From contig JAPKMW010000016.1 in assembly GCA_026645575.1 (NCBI GenBank), forward strand, positions 62,001 to 126,000: a stretch of 64,000 bases of DNA, read 5' to 3'. Below the pieces are notes generated by a model. The model saw nothing but the letters and a program-made list of their open reading frames with translations, had not been told where the DNA came from and searched no databases. This stretch comes from Caldilineaceae bacterium (GTDB lineage: Bacteria; Chloroflexota; Anaerolineae; Caldilineales; Caldilineaceae). Of this stretch, positions 63,158 through 64,000 are shown piece after piece. Each line of letters opens with the position of its first letter. Position 1 is the stretch's first letter. A program made the position numbers and the translations under genes.

Positions 63158-63327
63158 GGGATCTGCGCCAGTAAACGGCGCGTAGTTACGACCATAATCA
63201 ATAAATTAACAGGAATAGTTGATTTATTGCTATTTCTTGGCTATCAAAAATTGTCAGTGCTTTGGACAGGAAGGAGGGTGGTTATTTGCCAGGAACAGGT
63301 GAAGAAGAAACGATAGGGCGGGCGGAA

Positions 63328-63369
63328 TGGCAACGAAGCACTGGTATCAATGGTTGGACTTCGTTGCCA
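63328..63369 (-). repeat. 11-bp hairpin after the 63393 gene
   Basis: TGGCAACGAAG (63328-63338) and its complement (63359-63369) enclose a 20-nt loop, about 25 bases past the stop of the - strand lipoprotein gene. It could end that transcript; no T-run is present. The remaining gap to the efflux promoter shows nothing else. Confidence 0.6.
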
Positions 63370-63392
63370 AACCAGGTGGGCAAGCGACTACT

Positions 63393-64000
63393 CTAGCTGA
63401 CTTCGGCTAGATCAATGCTAATGTTATAAAGCATCTGTGACGGTTCTAGCTGTTCGGCACAAGTGGCAATCGGTTGATCAGACGGACATTCAACGTCGGG
63501 CGCCGGGTTCCAATTCACCTGGACAACGGCTAACCCATCGGCAACCGTATCATCATCCCGGCGCAGGCCGAGGACGGTGCCGGTGGGTGCGTCTGCTACA
63601 TACTGTGGATCAGCGGTCCAGCCTTGGGTTTCTAAAAGTGCAACCAGGTTATTGGCAACATCTACAAAGTTGGTAAAGTCATCGCCCGTCCCTGTCGCCG
63701 TGAGCCGACAACTGACGCCGCTGCGGTTTTCGATCACCGTCTCGAAGGCTGAATTTTCCTCCTGAGTAACCGTAACATTCAACAGCTCCTCGACCTCCGT
63801 GCGTAGCGTTTCACAGAGTTCGGCCTCAATGGCGCGGTACTCACCCGTGGCGCCGGCTGTGTCGGCCGTTGGCGTTGGTGGTGGGATCGTGCCGGCGGTT
63901 GGCGTTGGCGGCGGGACGGTGCCACTGGGCGGTGGCGCTGGGAAGGTGATAATACAACCACTGAGGGTCAAAGCCAAGCTGACCAATGTGGTCAGTCCCC
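63393..64000 (-). CDS. Lipoprotein of unknown function, start outside window
   Basis: The frame is open to the window edge. At least 202 residues are visible, including the end of a signal peptide with lipobox LTLSGC, then a Pro/Thr-rich stretch with two PPPTPTAxT repeats, then a domain of about 140 residues with two Cys near its C terminus (VECPSDQPIATCAEQLEPS) and one in SGVSCRLTATG. The fold resembles small extracellular binding domains, but I do not recognise the family. The first codon is beyond base 64000. Confidence 0.7.
   Translation of the reverse strand, partial: GLTTLVSLALTLSGCIITFPAPPPSGTVPPPTPTAGTIPPPTPTADTAGATGEYRAIEAELCETLRTEVEELLNVTVTQEENSAFETVIENRSGVSCRLTATGTGDDFTNFVDVANNLVALLETQGWTADPQYVADAPTGTVLGLRRDDDTVADGLAVVQVNWNPAPDVECPSDQPIATCAEQLEPSQMLYNISIDLAEVS

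Overview
The window looks like a chromosome segment of a free-living, mid-to-high GC bacterium, most probably a member of the Chloroflexota (Anaerolineae/Caldilineales-like). This is an inference from gene style: several Uma2-type nuclease genes, secreted proteins with long Thr/Pro-rich linkers next to a short L[YF]LP-type motif, LysM and fasciclin lipoproteins, many H-NOX/two-component genes and no outer-membrane assembly genes. No rRNA, tRNA, CRISPR array or intact insertion sequence was found.

Region 1 (1-12490, all + strand): a partial RsbW-like ATPase, a STAS protein and a single-domain response regulator, then two H-NOX gas sensors, each followed by a hybrid histidine kinase. A polysaccharide flippase lies between the two sensor-kinase pairs. 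Two membrane-anchored jelly-roll (LamG-like) proteins and an acyltransferase-3 protein follow. I read this as a nitric-oxide-responsive surface-polysaccharide locus. Region 2 (12491-24499): an Uma2-like protein with a heptad tail; a NarL-type response regulator and DesK/NarX-type kinase facing a His-rich membrane protein and its 60-residue partner; then, on the - strand, a beta-helix protein, an amidase that has lost its nucleophilic serine, and a 1234-residue secreted DUF11/beta-propeller protein.

Region 3 (24666-36564): a PhyH-type dioxygenase, a DMT exporter, a coupled pair of small unknown genes, a methyltransferase-kinase-methyltransferase set, an Uma2 protein, then a coupled barrel-like protein, indoleamine 2,3-dioxygenase and class III aminotransferase, and a zinc alcohol dehydrogenase. 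Region 4 (36734-49250): a 1399-residue Asp-box lipoprotein; two neighbouring nuclease-like genes, each broken by one in-frame stop where glutamine is expected; a GNAT protein with a small relic of a second copy; a KTSC protein, a mannonate-dehydratase-like enzyme, a Gfo/Idh/MocA dehydrogenase and a double-fasciclin lipoprotein. Region 5 (49355-64000): a type III polyketide synthase/flavoprotein/methyltransferase cluster; stress genes (DksA-like, Hsp20, DUF2267, phosphoribosyltransferase); two LysM proteins; and a TetR-controlled MacAB-like export operon with a clear promoter and 17-bp operator.

The most striking non-coding feature is the number of long, often perfect inverted repeats in the gaps between genes. 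They fall into several families. In some families the loop or core is conserved while the stems differ and still pair, and one about 150-bp element occurs on both sides of the first H-NOX gene. These are my best candidates for something undescribed.
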